Shown here: positions 61,770 to 62,583 of the stretch, piece by piece
Layout of the letters: every line of letters begins with the position of its first letter
Numbering within the stretch: the first letter of the stretch is position 1
Notes under the pieces: model-generated
The model's database searches: none
Seen by the model: only the letters and a program-made list of their open reading frames with translations
What the model was told of the DNA's origin: nothing
Position numbers and translations under genes: made by a program
Origin: Clostridia bacterium
Lineage (GTDB): Bacteria > Bacillota > Clostridia > Christensenellales > Aristaeellaceae
Assembly (NCBI GenBank): GCA_017430225.1
Contig: JAFRNK010000111.1
Location: forward strand, 1 to 62,583
Direction: 5' to 3'
Length of the DNA: 62,583 nt

Positions 61770-62583
61770 ATGAAACGGTTTTTCGCTCTGATCCTTGTAC
61801 TGGCTATGATGTTCCAGCTCTTCCCGATGGCGGCGCTGTCAGAAGACGGCATCGTAATCGACGGCTGGAAATCTTACAAGGCAGCGCCGCTTCTGCGCGC
61901 TGAGAATGGATACGCCACTGTCACCTGGATAATTGGCGATGAAACGGGTAGGTTCGATGTTGACACCAGCGCTGGTGTGCTGCTGTCAGACATCATTCCC
62001 TCTTCGCCGAAGCAGGAAGGCTATCACTTTATAGCCTGGCTTGACGGAGAAGGTAATCCCGTTGATCCCAGCACAGTGACGATCACGGAGGATATAACCG
62101 TTACGGCGGAATTTAAAGAGATCGTCTATCATACGGTCACTTTCAAGGTGGACAGCAATACTGTTAAAGAAGTGACCCTGGAAGACGAAGCGACCATTGG
62201 CAGCAAGAACATGCCGGATGATCCGACCAAGGAAGGCTATCGTTTCGATGGCTGGTTTGCGAGCGGAAGTGAAGTCACCGCAGAGACAACAGTCACTGCG
62301 GATATGACCGTTGTGGCGAAGTTCACTGAACTGATCACGGTGACCTTTGACTGGTCAAGCGATGAAGAAATCCTCCAGGCTGTGATTCAGGTTGCCAAGG
62401 GCAATGCTATTGGTTCGCAACTGCCTGAAGTACCCGAAAACCCCGGCTGGACAGGCAAGTGGGTCGAGCAGGGCAGCAGCATGACCGAAGTCACCGCTGA
62501 GACAGTAGTGACAGAGGCTTTTACCGCTGTTCCTGACTATGAAATGATCAAATATATCGTAACTTACCTGAAAGAGGACGGCA
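61770..62583 (+). CDS. Secreted InlB B-repeat surface protein, 3' end outside window
   Basis: The open frame runs off the right edge (271 codons visible). Residues 1-24 are a signal peptide (KRFFALILVLAMMFQLFPMAALS). Three repeats of about 65-70 residues follow, each with the pattern xVTFxxxxxxxxxxVxxGxxIxxxxxPxxxGYxFxGWxxxGxxV...xxTVxAxF of the InlB B-repeat/Listeria-Bacteroides family (for example EGYHFIAWLDGEGNPV and EGYRFDGWFASGSEV). Such repeats form extended stalks on cell-surface adhesins. Ribosome site TTGGAGG, 8 bases before ATG. Confidence 0.88.
   Translation, partial: MKRFFALILVLAMMFQLFPMAALSEDGIVIDGWKSYKAAPLLRAENGYATVTWIIGDETGRFDVDTSAGVLLSDIIPSSPKQEGYHFIAWLDGEGNPVDPSTVTITEDITVTAEFKEIVYHTVTFKVDSNTVKEVTLEDEATIGSKNMPDDPTKEGYRFDGWFASGSEVTAETTVTADMTVVAKFTELITVTFDWSSDEEILQAVIQVAKGNAIGSQLPEVPENPGWTGKWVEQGSSMTEVTAETVVTEAFTAVPDYEMIKYIVTYLKEDG

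Overview
The window looks like part of the chromosome of a GC-rich, low-complexity-promoter Firmicute, most likely a gut or rumen Clostridia lineage (Christensenellales-like is my guess, not provable here). Reasons: AGGAGG-type ribosome sites, TTGACA/TATAAT promoters, DUF1292, AddA, a Firmicute-type parS sequence, a yybP-ykoY-type riboswitch and sugar ABC transporters of the LplABC type. Genes are closely packed, on both strands, with many ATGA or TTGA stop/start overlaps.

Layout. 1-7 kb: a dispersed palindromic repeat, a GH51 arabinofuranosidase, the DUF1292-uvrC-GH1 beta-glucosidase run, and a secreted beta-helix protein. 7-13 kb: a dnaN transcript (dnaN, a secreted barnase, a coiled-coil membrane protein), an intergenic region with DnaA-box-like sites, then exoA, a phosphodiester glycosidase and barstar. 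13-24 kb: a secreted UGSC-like protein, pyrimidine nucleoside phosphorylase, a secreted protein of unknown role, a zinc-ribbon/TPR membrane protein, an acyltransferase, a flavin-type oxidase, and two phage-type regulators next to a second copy of the first repeat. 24-34 kb: an AraC regulator, then carA, an AAA-type ATPase with its own iteron-covered promoter, carB fused to dapF, a sugar isomerase-like gene, gene debris, and an ADP-ribosylglycohydrolase. 34.7-37.4 kb: a four-gene phage-tail-like cassette with a structured leader and no capsid, portal, terminase or tape-measure gene. 37.4-45.8 kb: an ABC importer followed by NamZ, a double GNAT, a PIG-L-like protein and a NagZ-like GH3, which reads as an amino-sugar or muropeptide salvage locus. 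46-59 kb: Ada-like zinc-site lipoprotein, MATE exporter, truA, a SNF2 helicase, an unusual secreted chymotrypsin-like protein, SRAP, a riboswitch-controlled cation antiporter, addA and argF. 59-62.6 kb: two large secreted surface proteins, the last cut by the window edge.

How the genes connect. CarA and CarB make carbamoyl phosphate; ArgF uses it for citrulline. Two perfect 16-bp parS palindromes (55107 and 58008), together with dnaN and DnaA-box-like sites, suggest the window is near the replication origin. Several DNA-repair proteins (UvrC, ExoA, AddA, SRAP, SNF2) are scattered through it. The parts I consider least explained are the iteron-controlled ATPase placed inside the car operon, the mini tail cassette, the CarB-DapF fusion that lacks one expected catalytic cysteine, and three families of structured dispersed repeats.
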